Origin: Ianthella basta
Taxonomy: Eukaryota > Porifera > Demospongiae > Verongiida > Ianthellidae
Direction of reading: 5' to 3'
NCBI GenBank assembly: GCA_964019415.1
Contig: OZ025874.1
Span: forward strand, 4,863,196-4,927,195
Length of the DNA stretch: 64,000 bases
The translations under genes and the position numbers were made by a program. The notes beneath the pieces are model-generated. The model was not told the origin of the DNA and ran no database searches. It was given only the letters and a program-made list of their open reading frames with translations. How positions within the stretch are numbered: the first letter of the stretch is position 1; every line of letters begins with the position of its first letter. Of the stretch, positions 1 to 32,100 are shown piece after piece.

Positions 1-100
1 AGATTTCAACTTCCTCTCTTGCCTAGTACTTTAGTTGCTTGAAGGGGGATTTGAACCATTTGTTCATTGTAATATATCAACACAAAGAGGTCCTTATGTG
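1..100 (+). repeat. Dispersed repeat fragment, second copy near 48.80-48.88 kb
   Basis: Bases 7-70 (AACTTCCTCTCTTGC and onwards) recur with small differences at about 48807-48870. The family is unknown. The rest of 336-986 holds no recognisable gene outside the FNIP candidate exon and the hydrophobic open stretch 687-914. Confidence 0.6.
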
Positions 101-179
101 GTACAGTGCGACGCACTTCAGAAAATTATGGCACCGAAGTGTGTAAAGGTTAGTATTTACAATAGACACTGCTAGCTAG

Positions 180-201
180 CTAGCACTCTGTACCTACCCC
201 C

Positions 202-242
<41 letters not shown>

Positions 243-256
243 TGTGTTGTGTTGTG

Positions 257-317
<61 letters not shown>

Positions 318-335
318 GTGTGTTGTGTGTGCCTC
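180..335. repeat. (TC)n / (TG)n microsatellite
   Basis: A CT run at about 200-224 passes into a GT run with short interruptions up to about 335. Open frames across it (His-Thr or Arg-Glu repeats) are products of the repeat and not genes. Confidence 0.97.
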
Positions 336-986
336 TATTGCTTAGCCTATTCGTCATTTTGACCTTTCCTTAGACTGTTTCTGTTTCTTGCATCCTGGGG
401 TCACCTCACTAATGCTGAGGTAATGCTAAATGGCATGATCAATTAGTTTCTTTAAAATAACAATTAGGCAAGTAGTTCGAATTCAGGGGCGCCCCGGCGC
501 CCCACAAGTTTTTAACTCGAAATACTCGTTACTCTTACGTTTGGATGCACGAATTTGTAAATGCTAATTAACAATGTTTACTAGAGTGTTTCGGTGCTAT
601 GCAAGCATTTTCTGCACATATTTTTCATATTTGCAGAAGGTTCACTAGCGCAAAGAGTATATGTAGTATTCTAGAAATTCCAAGAGGTGACCCCAGGCTC
701 CATACCTACCTTAAGTTCACCTTTCAATCATAATCCGTGCCAGCAGCAATTTGCCCTTCCTACTTTATTTCTGGCTTTGGCATGCCTCTTTGCAACAGCC
801 ACCCTTACACAACTCCTGCCTCACTTATTTGCCTATGCCATGTGGAGTATACCAAACCATGACATCTCTAACATCACTTTAACACGATACCTTAGTGATG
901 ACAACTGTTTTTGACTGATTTAGTAATCTTGTGTGGGCTATGGTTTATAACTGCTATGGTGTATTGCTCATATTGTCTTCATGTAG

Positions 987-1027
987 CTGTCAGGCATCAC
1001 ACAAAATCTTCAAATGGATCAATTTTG
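987..1027 (+). CDS. FNIP-like: Candidate short FNIP-like exon upstream of the LTYFIRC exon
   Basis: A strong donor GTGAGT begins at 1028 and an acceptor AG precedes 987. The 41-bp piece reads LSGITQNLQMDQF and leaves two bases (TG) that make a Trp codon with the first base of the 1107 exon, giving QFWSMYGAS across the junction. Phase therefore fits. A Trp just before a YGA motif is what I recall of FNIP. The acceptor tract is only moderately pyrimidine-rich. A hydrophobic open stretch further upstream (about 746-894) could hold the preceding exon, but I could not find borders in the right phase. Confidence 0.45.
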
Positions 1028-1106
1028 GTGAGTGCAATGCCTGGAAGTAAGTGTATAATTGCAACAGTGCTGAAACTAGTGCCACATATGTATTTATTTG
1101 CTGTAG

Positions 1107-21561
<20,455 letters not shown>

Positions 21562-22077
21562 CCATTCACCACTTTCTTTTCATAAATTTCCATGATTTTA
21601 TGCATTAAACTAATGCTGTGCACACTAGACAATCTCAGAACTATTCACCTTATTTGTGGCATCCATTTTAATATTTGCTTATGAGCATTGTATGCATATT
21701 AGTATTGCAATGCCAAAACAGCTGACCATGTACGTAGGTATAAATATTGGATAATAGATGTAGTGTATATGGATGTATGTCACAATTGTGATGCCTTAGG
21801 AATGTGCATGATAAAATGGCGACTCTTCTGTTAAGATGGCAGGTATATACCCAAATCCATATGGGCCACACCCCAAACAGGGTGGCGGTACACATGAGTC
21901 TGGGTGAGCTAGGTAGCTGGTCATTTGCCTTGGCCCATGATGTACGTATGATTGAATGTAGTCAACCAATTGGATTACAGAAATTGGATCTACTTGCCAA
22001 GCCACAGTGGGATTTTTCAAAATTTGTGATCACCTGGTGCCCAACCTACTGATCATATTGATGTTCCCCCTATCACT

Positions 22078-25000
22078 TTGGCACCCACAATCGTGCCTCA
22101 GATCAACGGAGGTGAAGAATCTGCTCTTGAGTCTATAGAAATTGATCTGTGCCCCTGGCCAACTTTGTATGGGGTGAGCTTAGTGGGAAGGCTTTTTTGT
22201 GTGGCTATGTCGTCTACCTATGATGAGGCTGTTTACTGGATTTGCAACCTTTTTATGATACCAAACGGGAATGCTGGCAAAGCCTTTGTAAGTTAGCCAC
22301 CCTACTCCAAGCCTTTGCTGATGGCTCAGTCTGGAAAGAATAGCCATGAAGGCAGTTGTTGTGCTGCAGGTGCTTCTGCTGCAAAGATGAAGCAAAAGTA
22401 GGGCTAAAGATAATGCCACTCATCTGTTGAGAAGATTACTGCTATGGAAGAACGGAGAAATCCAGGCCCTTCTCTCTGAAGGTTGCTGTATCCAGAAATA
22501 CCTCCTTAAACGTTCATCTTCAACAAATACCGAATTGATAACCAAGGCTTTCAGTAAGCTCATGTTCCAAGGGAGTGAACGTGATTTGGTCAACACCAGG
22601 ATGAGGCCAAAACATAGCAGAGAGGGTGGGCTGTGCAGAATCAGTATCCTCCACCAGTCACATGATCCTCTGCATTATGTTACCCTTTCCCAAATGGTAC
22701 AGGTGGATGGCAGTTGGATGGCAGCTTGGGCTCAAGCGAACTACCAAACAGACTGTGACAGCAGCAGATTTCTATGCTTTTTGTTTGCAGGTGTGAGCAA
22801 ATGATTTCAACATCCTAATGAGAGTTCGCAGGCTGATGCAGCAGTATGCTGTGGACCAGTGGGCAAAGATTGAAAAATCCCGAATGGAGAGGGTGTGCAA
22901 GAATCAGAAGACCATCTGTGCGGAAAAGTACCAGGGACTAATTGATGCCCAGGAGCAAGGAGATTTGCTCAATGCTGGTAGAAAGTCATCTTGCCCCCTA
23001 CTGTGTATGGATCACCTCACTTTTACTGTGCAGCATTTCAGAATGCCATGGCCATTGTGAGAACCCTTGGGAACGCATTCACATGCAATCCCAGATGGAA
23101 AGAGATCAAGGAAGCACTCCACCCTGGTGAGCAACCACATGAGTGCCCTGACATTGCATGTAGGGTCTTAAAGCAGAAGTATGATGCTCTCATGGGTGAC
23201 TTGATTAAGAAAGAAATCTTTGGCTGAGTTTATGGCACACACTAGCAACAGTGGAGTTTGAGAAATGAGGTTTGGCCCATATTCACATCCTTATTATGGA
23301 GGAAGCCAGCAAGCCGAGAACACCAGAGGCCATTGACAACATTGTCTGTGCTGAACTTCCAGACAAAGCTGTCAATCCTGAACTACTCAGAGTCATTACA
23401 AGTAACAATGTGCATGGACCATGTGGCGCCATAAATCCTAACAGTCCTTGCATAGATGGTTTAGGTGGAGAATGACGGTACACAAAGAATTTTCCAAAGA
23501 AGTTGCGGAATCACACAACTGTCTCACAAGATTCCTATTCTGAGCATCGCCTTAGATCACCCAGTAATGGAGGCTTCACACAGTATGCGAGTCAAGGGTG
23601 CCAATTTTGTGTTGGACAATTCCTTTGTGGTGCCTTACAACCCTCTACTCTCTCTCCTGTATGAAGCACATGTCAATGTAGAAATTGTTCACTCAGTGCA
23701 GGCATAGACACTGTGAAATACCTCTACAAGTGTATCACGAAAGGCCAAGACCAGATCATCATGCTCTTGAAGGCCTAAACACTTCTGCTAATGATGGAGT
23801 AGAAAAATTTCTTAATGCACGTTACATTTCAACCAGTGAAGCTTTCTGGAGGCTGTATGGTTTTGAGATTCAACACAAACATCCAGCAGTAAAAAAGCTA
23901 CCGTGTCACCTTCCCAATGAGCAGACAGTTGTGTTTGCTGAAAGTGAAGCAGAGGATGTTGTAAGGAATGGCCCTCCTGTCACTAAGCTGATTGCATTCT
24001 TTTCTGACTAATCAACAGGATTCTGGGGCTCACCATATCACATACCCTCATTTCCCCCCGTTCTTCACATGGAACCAGAAGGAGCATAGGTGGCAACGAC
24101 GGAAGAGAGGACAACGCAGCAACCCCAGCGAAATTTCATCAGACACAATTGGATGCATTCCCACTATCTTTCTGATTCGATTTGGGGCTCAACTACACCA
24201 TGACTTTGCTACCATCCTCGTGTACTCCAGGCCAGCTGATCCAATCAGATTCTGGGGATAACAACAAGTGGAACTATGCCGTGATCTCATGATTTGAGAC
24301 CATGTAAGTGAGCTTACACCATCAATAATCAATGAGGTCCTCCTTGAGATCCAAGACCATTTGGAAGGTGATGGACTGGATCTTCACCATGACTTCAAGC
24401 TGCCGAGGCCTGATGTGAACATAGTTACCACTGCAGCCATTCCAAGAGTTATTCGTGAGGAGACTAGCTATGATGTGGACCGTCTGCAGAGGTTTGTGAG
24501 TGATTCATTGCCACTGTTAAACTTTGAACAGTGACAGACATTTAATGTACTGTAGTACTGGCATTAGTTGAGGGCGAAACTGGTGAGCTTTTTGGGTTTG
24601 ATGCCAGTGGTGGTACAGGCAAGACCTTCACACTCACCTTGATCCTAGCTGCAGTTTGTGTGCAAAGGAAGATTGCACTTGCAACAGCCATGTCAGGTAT
24701 CGCAGCCACACTACTGCTCAATGGATGGACTGGACTCTCCATAGTCGTTGCAAAGTGCCAATCAACATCAAATAAGATTCCACCTGTAATATGTCACTCT
24801 GTGACTCAACAGCTGAGCTCTTTTGGCAAGCAAAACTTCTCATCATTGACGAGGTCTCCATGGGCAATCGCTTCATTTTTGAGGCCATTGACAGGACTTT
24901 GCAAGACATTCGAAAGGACAGCAGGCTCTTTGGTGGCAGAACAGTTGTTTTTACTGGTGACTTGAGAGGCAAATTTTGCCAGTTGTTCGACATGGTGGCA

Positions 25001-25310
25001 GAGAAGGGGTAGTCCATGTCTGCCTAAAGAGCTCATACATCTGGGAGTATGTCCACAACATGAAAGTGGTGGAGAATATGCATGTCAAATTGGCTGGTGG
25101 CAAGAACACGAACAGTAGTTTGCACAGTATCTACTGGACATTGGTGATGGAAAGCTACCTATCAGCCATGGTGAATATTATGTGGAGAACATGTACAGTA
25201 GAGTGGGGTCCAGTCAAGATCTAAAGGTCATTGCCATCAATTCTGAATACTCGGGGCATGAAGGAATTTATACAGACAATGTTGTATATTATGAAGTGTG
25301 GTGATGTACA
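22078..25310 (+). mobile_element. Helitron relic: Rep/HUH region and Pif1-like helicase
   Basis: A decayed rolling-circle transposon. RRLMQQYAVDQWAKIEKSRM at about 22.83 kb and AFTCNPRWKEIKEAL at about 23.08 kb are Helitron N-terminal landmarks. VVPYNPLLSLLYEAHVNVEI is at about 23.64 kb, and ARYISTSEAFWRLYGFEIQH with HLPNEQTVVF at about 23.82-23.94 kb. The helicase follows: DASGGTGKTFTL (Walker A, about 24.61 kb), TAMSGIAATLL, and LLIIDEVSM (Walker B, about 24.84 kb), then FGGRTVVFTGD. Many stops and frameshifts show it is dead. The HUH and Tyr residues cannot be placed confidently, and no clear 3' hairpin-CTRR end was found. It fills the gap between two convergent host genes. Confidence 0.85.
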
Positions 25311-25499
25311 CTGATTTCATCATGTACTTTTCATGTGCACATTTTGCATGTCAAACAGTATTGATGAACGTGTGCATGAACAGTAAGGCTTGGACAAAAG
25401 CTTAGAAATGTGAATGATAGGCCAGGAACCCACCCAAAAGGCAGGTAATGAGCTATAGCTAGTAATATGAAATTAAAAGAACATACGTATGGGGTAAGA

Positions 25500-25645
25500 G
25501 CAGCCTATGACGATTTTCTCTTACGTGTACTCCAGGTTGCCTTTGGGTGTGCAGCCATCTTCAATACATCGAATGAAGCCTGTTCATGGCCTTCAATTGT
25601 TCTTTGCCATCACTGAAGCATGCTAATACATTAATTAAGATATAG
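25500..25645 (-). repeat. Dispersed repeat, partner at 8925-9100
   Basis: This is the inverted partner of the 8.9-kb copy, sharing GCAAAGAACAATTGAAGGCC and GATGTATTGAAG. The minus copy contains a short open start (ATGGCTGCAC) followed by a donor-like GTAAGAG. No gene was assigned to 25310-25946. Confidence 0.6.
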
Positions 25646-25946
25646 GAGATGCCATTTTTGTTGGCCACATTCTCTAAACAGACATCATGAGCATGACGTC
25701 TGATAATTATATAATATACATCCAAGTACTTCATCCAGGATACACAAAGGCAATTATATTATATTACCTGGCCATAATAAAAACTAAAACAACCAAATGA
25801 AGGCAGCCATGGTTATTCCATAAATATATAAAAGTCATGCATGAGCATAACAATAGTGAATAAGCACAAAGGTTGATTGCCAGTCACAAAGTACAAGTGA
25901 TACATGTTGCACAAGAAATATATTATAGGACTTATAATTCTTTCTG

Positions 25947-26199
25947 CTAATGATGATGAGGCTTTACTCCTTTCTGCATGTACTTCAGTCTCATTCTCTG
26001 ATCAGTCTTCATCCTGTTTGTGTGGTGTCTTGCTGACACAAGAGAGTTCTTACAATAGAATACATGAGATAAATCAACCTTGGAATTTGCAACAGGTATG
26101 TGAAAATTGACAAGTTGATGAGGGCTTGGATTAGGAACTAAAACATCTGACACAGGGCTTTTCACCATAGACTGCAAACAACAATACATTCCTCTGAAT
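25947..26199 (-). CDS. BAHD1-like: BAH gene last exon
   Basis: The acceptor is ATCTTTGTCTTGCAG. The first base completes Arg, giving EYCRFRGM across the junction as in BAHD1 (EYCRF). About 80 residues follow, ending in a basic, His-rich tail and TAA/TAG-type stop at 25947-25949. The intron upstream holds the 3.55-kb Tc1/mariner element. The gene converges with FNIP-like; the Helitron lies between. Confidence 0.75.
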
Positions 26200-29100
26200 C
26201 TGCAAGACAAAGATGAATTTATTCCATTATGAGAGGGTTGGACAACAATCCAAAAGCAAGAGTAAGAACAAGATACATCAAAAGGGCTGGATGAAGGAAT
26301 CCAAGGTCAATACAGGTGACACTTTACTAAAACGGATAAAATACACTGTTCTAATTGCATCTATCTCAGTACTATACAGAAGGTATAATTATGTAGACAG
26401 TTTAATCTCAGGAATAGCTACATGGCAGTTCACCAATCATCATTAAGTGATGGAATGCTAAAATACGGTAGGCACGGAAAAAATGTTTCCACTTTGAAGC
26501 GAACTTCGCAAAAAACTTCACTCGAAGTTCGCCCCAACTTCGCTCAAAGTTCGCCCCAACTTCACTCGAAGTTCGATACAACTTCTCTCGAACCTTGATA
26601 AACTTTGCTTGAACTCTGATCAAATTTAACTCGAAGTTTGATCCAACTTTAGGCCTGGTGAACGTACTTAAGCTTGGTCCAATGACATTGCGCAACCAAC
26701 TACAAAGTGTGCAAAATTTCAGGTGCTATCAGGAGGAATTTTATATGAGTTGTAGGTGCAATCTGTCATCTGAGGAAGAAGAGTTCAAGCAGCAGCAGAA
26801 AGTGTGAACTGCAACAAGCGGCAACTTCAAGTCGAGTGATGCAGAGAGAGGAAGATATTCAAGCGAAAGGTACTACACTCTGTTTCTTGCTAGGTTATTA
26901 GCATTAGATTGTTAACTTTATGGCTTCTGCTCATGGACGTTTAGTGTATTTGACCACATATAAACTCCTTTATGCTCTCATGTTCTGGTCTATTGGGATG
27001 ACGAAGGATTGACCTCAGTTGTGAAGCTTTCACAAGTTATGGAACCATCAAACCCGCTGAAAGGATGCAAGACAAATGTAAAATGGGGGCGAAGTATATT
27101 TCCAGCCACTATTATGGGAATTGGCAGCAAAAGTGACCTGAAGAAGAAGGAGAAGGAGATACATGTAGAGAAGGATGATAAAGATGATGATGAAAGTACA
27201 CCACCAGCCAAGAAAAGAAAGACAATTGAAGACATGAAGGAGAAGGGGAAAATGACAACTGAAGGCAAGAAGGAGAAGGGAAAAAAGAAGGTGATAATAC
27301 TTTGTGTCACAGAGCCATGTGATCTAGATGAGCAACATGGTGTTCAGAACACTCTACCTGATTTCAATGAACCTGAGCTTACCATGCTCGAACAACTATT
27401 GGAAAGGATGCAGACAATGCAAATGACTCTGCAAAGTGTTGAGAGCTATTTTAGTGAACAGTTTGCCACAATGCAAGCAATACAAGATGCCCATGCTGCT
27501 AAGTTAATTGAGTTGCAGCTAAACTTGAGAACCTGGCATGCATGCACAGCGGCAGGTCCTACAGCAACTGCAGGTAGAAGATCAGAAGAATGCCATCTAT
27601 CACCAGCCGAGGAAGTCTTTCCAAGGGATATCCTTCGTGATGTTACCAATTTATCATCAGCATCAGCAGGGTAGTCTGTAACATCCCAGCTCTCCAACAC
27701 TTCAGCTTGTGCTCCAAGTCAGCTCAGATCTGCTGCTGATGTCATTGGTACAAACAGCAAACTTCTGCAGTCTGTAACCAAGGCTGGTCGTCTGGCAGTC
27801 AAACTAGCGAGAGACAGCTACTTTGGGGAAGATGTCATGTGCACAAGTACTGTGTCTGGGCTTGACAAAGACAAATTAAAAGAAATCAAGGCACGGCTTT
27901 ATGAAGTTTACCCCTTTGATAACCTGGTAGAGTTTGAGCCATTATGGCAGAAGTGCCTTATTGCCATAGGCAATAAGGCAGAGGTTTGAGAGCAAAAGCT
28001 ACCATATGCATCTTTTAAGTACACAACTCTCTGTATTTACAACTACTGTATATAGGTATTATCTTTTATTCGCATGTAACACCTGGACCAGTAAGCTCTG
28101 CTCTTTGTACATACACATGCAAGCCTGTATTATATACCAGTATAATATGCACATGTAGGATGATGTAGCACAATACAGTACACAACTGCAGATGTAAGTA
28201 CATTAGTACTGTTCACGAATAATATATCAGTTAATATCCACTGCGTCCACCTTCGCACTCGATCACTTTAGGCAATACTTTCGACAGGTGATTGATGTAG
28301 CGGCAACATTTTGTGACATCAACTGTTTCCCAAAAAGAAAGAATTCCTTGGATGAGTTCTTCTTTGCTTCTTGGCTTTACCTCTCGCCTCAAGTGCTCCT
28401 TCAATTCATGCCAAAGATTCTCAATTGGGTTGCAATCCAGAGACTCTGGTGGGGTACGCCACCAGTTGACTCCATTATCAATGAAAACTGTTGTGCCCGG
28501 GCAGATGTATGTTTGGGGTCGTTGTCTTGGATGAATCTGTGCCCATTTGGACATTCAGATAAAGTTTCTCAATCATTGGCAGAAGTGCTTGCTCCAGTAT
28601 ACCAATAGTAGGCAACCGCATCCATACATCCTTCAAAGATGCAAATGTAGTGTATGCATTAACATGGCATGGTGTATGCTTTATACTATTTCCTGTGTAT
28701 GCCTTATATTATTTCCTGTAATGCATCATTAGCTGTTCCGTTTTCCCGTATTTCCTGTTTCCTTATGCTTGTGACATGCGGTTTTTATTGTTCCGCATGG
28801 TTGTAATCCCTTTCTGCTTTGTGCCTTTGTCTGGAGGTTGAATTATTGAAGTTCCTAGTAACTAAGTGTCTGGAAGTTGAGTTCTCGTTGTCGTTTAGTT
28901 ACATTGGTGACCCTGACTGTGTGATGGCAGAGGATCAGCCACCTGCCCAGCTTGAGTCTGCAGAGCCACAATTGCCCACTCCTGCCTTGCGGCTGTTACT
29001 ATCAAGATCCCGCCTTTCTGGCCAGCTGACCCGCAGCTGTGGTTCGCGCAAGTAGACGCTCAGTTCAACACCCGGAACGTTACCAGTGAGCACACCCGGT

Positions 29101-32100
29101 TTGACCATGTGGTCGCCGCCCTAGCCCCCGAGTTCTCCCGTACCACATCTGCCTTTCTTGCTAATAGCAGCCCACACATGTACCTTAGTTGGGTGCTTGG
29201 GTCTGGGCTTGCATCTGGGTTTCAGTCCTGACTTAGTACAGCAGAAACTCCTAAGAGTCTCTATTTGAACAGTGGTTTCATCAGAGAAAATGGCATTCGA
29301 GAAGTCATCTTCTTTGTTCTTTCTAGCCCATTCCAGTCTTTTGCCCTTGTTGACCTCACGTATCATCTGGCAATATGCACTACCACAGTGTGTCCATCCA
29401 AGCCCAGTTCGGCATTTAAGTGCAGTGGTTTCACACACATGATGGCCATTCACTGCCAGCATTTTCTTTAGTTCCTTTGCCGTTGTCTCGTCATCTTCTG
29501 TCATTTTCTCATCAACCAATCTTCAGCAGTTATCTTTGATTTCCTACCCAAGCCCTCCTGTCTGCCAATAGTACCACTTGCAATGTACTTCTTCAGAAAC
29601 TTCTGAATACCTTGCCTTGAGGCTGGTAGACCTTTCTGTGTTAGGATTCTGGAGACTGTAGGTGCCCTGCGTCCATCATGATACAGAGAAACAATCCTCT
29701 GCCGCTTGTACTCACTGTAATTTGCCATACGTAACTCTCACATGAAATCAACTGACTCTTCTCCACTTGGCAAAACGAAATACACACCTGTACACAACGC
29801 ATTTAGCTCCTAGCAACACAGGTCCAACTTCGCTCGAAGTTCGCTCCAACTTCACTCGGAGTTTGCTCCAACTTCGCTCGGAGTTCGCTCCAACTTCGCC
29901 CCAACTTCGCTTGAAGTTCGCCCCAAATTCGCTCGAAGTTTGCCCCAACTTTGCACGAACTACGGGCAAGTTCGCAAAGAACAAACTTCGCATGGTAACA
30001 TTTTTTCTGTGCCTACTGTACTTTGTGAGTACAAGAGAGATCGAGTGCTGAATAATTATCAAAGAAATGTCAAATTCTACACATCATAAGACAATGCACT
30101 AATTCTAGACGAAGATACAGACTTAAACCTAAGGACACAGAAAAGCAGCTTAAGCAGTATTGCATTGCAGTGACTTCCACATGATTATGTAGATCTGCAT
30201 ATGATGTGCCGCATACCTGCAATATTCATTGTAGCCCATCACAAAACACTTGCAAAGGATAGACGCAACAGGATTGTCATCTTGATGGCTAGAAGCAAAC
30301 AGCTCTCTCTACATGCAAAAGTGAGAATAGAAGACTGATCCATTCTATGTGCAGCCTATCAACAGCGCCACCTGATGTGTTAAACACCTTGCATTAAACA
30401 GTCACAACAGTACTAAATGCAAAGACAAAGCCAAGTACTCTTACATCACTATAATTCTCTGCTAGTTTGCTTCCCAAGACATCTACAGGCCTGTGGTACC
30501 ACGCAGTGGTGAACATCATCTCATCTGCAAGTACACATAAACAAACAGTAACACTTGCCACCAAACATTGGAAACTAAGAGATTGAACACACTGAATTAC
30601 AAGGAGTATTTAGTGTAGTCTCGCACACCAGCCCCTATTTCCCATATTGTGCAATCGCAGAGAAACGGCTGGCGCGCGAGACTATATTTAGTGTAAGCTG
30701 CCATTTGTCAACCAATTTCAATTTACTATCTTATATCTCAGCCACCAAAGGTCAACAACAACAAATGTCATTCTTGTAGTGAGTGATATGAAAACCTCTG
30801 TGTGGCTAGGTGTATTCATGTTTTAGGATCGGGTAACTTCACTGGCCAAAAATTGGGACAGATGTAACTTGTCAATAATTAACCAGACCTTTCTACCTAA
30901 TCTAGGGTCTTCATCAGTGGTAATACAATATCGGGCATGATGGCTTATATATGGGCAGGGGGAGGGCGGGAAACAATTGTGTGGGTGGCAAATAGATTGG
31001 GTGGGTGGAAAATTAAATGCGTGGTCATGTAATTGTAGGTAATGGGTTAACAAGGTACAATGAAGGCAAAAGGGGGGGGAACAAAGGAACCATTAATTAA
31101 AGTGTGGGAGAGAAAATTAAGGATAGAAAGAGAGAGGGTGGGGATTGACTAGCATGATTGGCGGACAATTTACTCTTCCAAAGTAGGCAACTACAATTTA
31201 ACCTACGTCAACCCCACACATCGGTGCTGGAGGCAGCTCGAGAAAGAGTGCACGATGAGACATTGTCGAAGTGCAAAGAGCGACAGAAGAGGAAATTCAA
31301 TTGCATGATGAGACGCATGGCTGAAGGAATGCACCCCAGGCACCCCAATGACAGGTGGATATTGAACCTCTCCTCCAGGACGCCATCAGCAGATGAAAAG
31401 GAAGTCCTGTCCAGAGGTCTCAACTTCGCAACAGCCCCCAAGAGAATCCCAGTCACGGAGATCGTCACTGCTGTGTAGAACAGCTTAAGGAGGATCAGCC
31501 ACTCTGAAGCACAGCCAGCAAGGGCAAAGATAGTGGGTTGCCTTAACAAGGCAAGACCACTCCCCCACCAACCTTAGTCCAGCTGAGGCTATCAAGCTCC
31601 TGAAAGAGGATAAATCAGTTGTTATCGCACCAGCTGAAAAGGGAAATGTAACAGTCGTGATGGATCATGAGGAGTATGATAGGAAGGTCAGGGCCTTGCT
31701 TGCAGACACGGACACCTACAAAAGGTTAGCGAAGGACCTACACAGGCCCAGGAGAGAAAGATGAATGCTCTGCTTCTGCAACTGATTAGGTCTGATGCCA
31801 TCCCTGAATGCCTTTATCAACACCTAAGAAGCTCGGCTGGAATGGTCCCCCTGGTATATGGACTTCCTAAGGTGCACAAGCCAGAGACCCCCTTCCGTCC
31901 AATCGTGTCATTTGTCAACTCCTCCACCCATGTGCTGTCAAAGCACCTAGTCTCCATTCTACGTATCTCCCTTGGTCGGTAAGTCCCTGTCGCATGTAAT
32001 AAAAACTCAGTAGAGTTTGCCTCTTTCATGACAGGGCAAACCTTGCACCAGGAGATGACCATGGTCTTCTTTGATGTGGTGTCACTCTTTACCAGGGTGC

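Larger units (their letters stand above)
26466..30018. mobile_element. Tc1/mariner-like composite element, 3553 bp, with TA target duplication
   Basis: The left end CGGTAGGCACGGAAAAAATG and the right end (minus strand) CAGTAGGCACAGAAAAAATG are terminal inverted repeats beginning C-x-GT as in Tc1. TA lies on both outer sides (26464-26465 and 30019-30020). Inside each end is an array of a roughly 22-bp semi-palindromic unit (CCAACTTCGCTCGAAGTTCG). It contains a Tc1 transposase in minus orientation, disrupted by a gypsy-like fragment, and a BEN-domain-like ORF in plus orientation. It lies in the last intron of the BAH gene. The ends and TA sites are directly visible; that the BEN ORF moves with the element is inference. 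Confidence 0.85.

Noticed and set aside
172-357. 61-codon His-Thr frame
   Set aside because: It is the translation of a TG/TC microsatellite.
22078-22420. Start of a separate host gene at 22.08 kb
   Set aside because: Short frames here lie just before Helitron motifs and are best seen as its decayed N-terminal part.
30217-30293. BAH exon starting at the inner CTTCTAG acceptor
   Set aside because: In the phase delivered by the previous exon it runs into TGA at once; the upstream TGTAG acceptor gives an open frame and a better BAH match.
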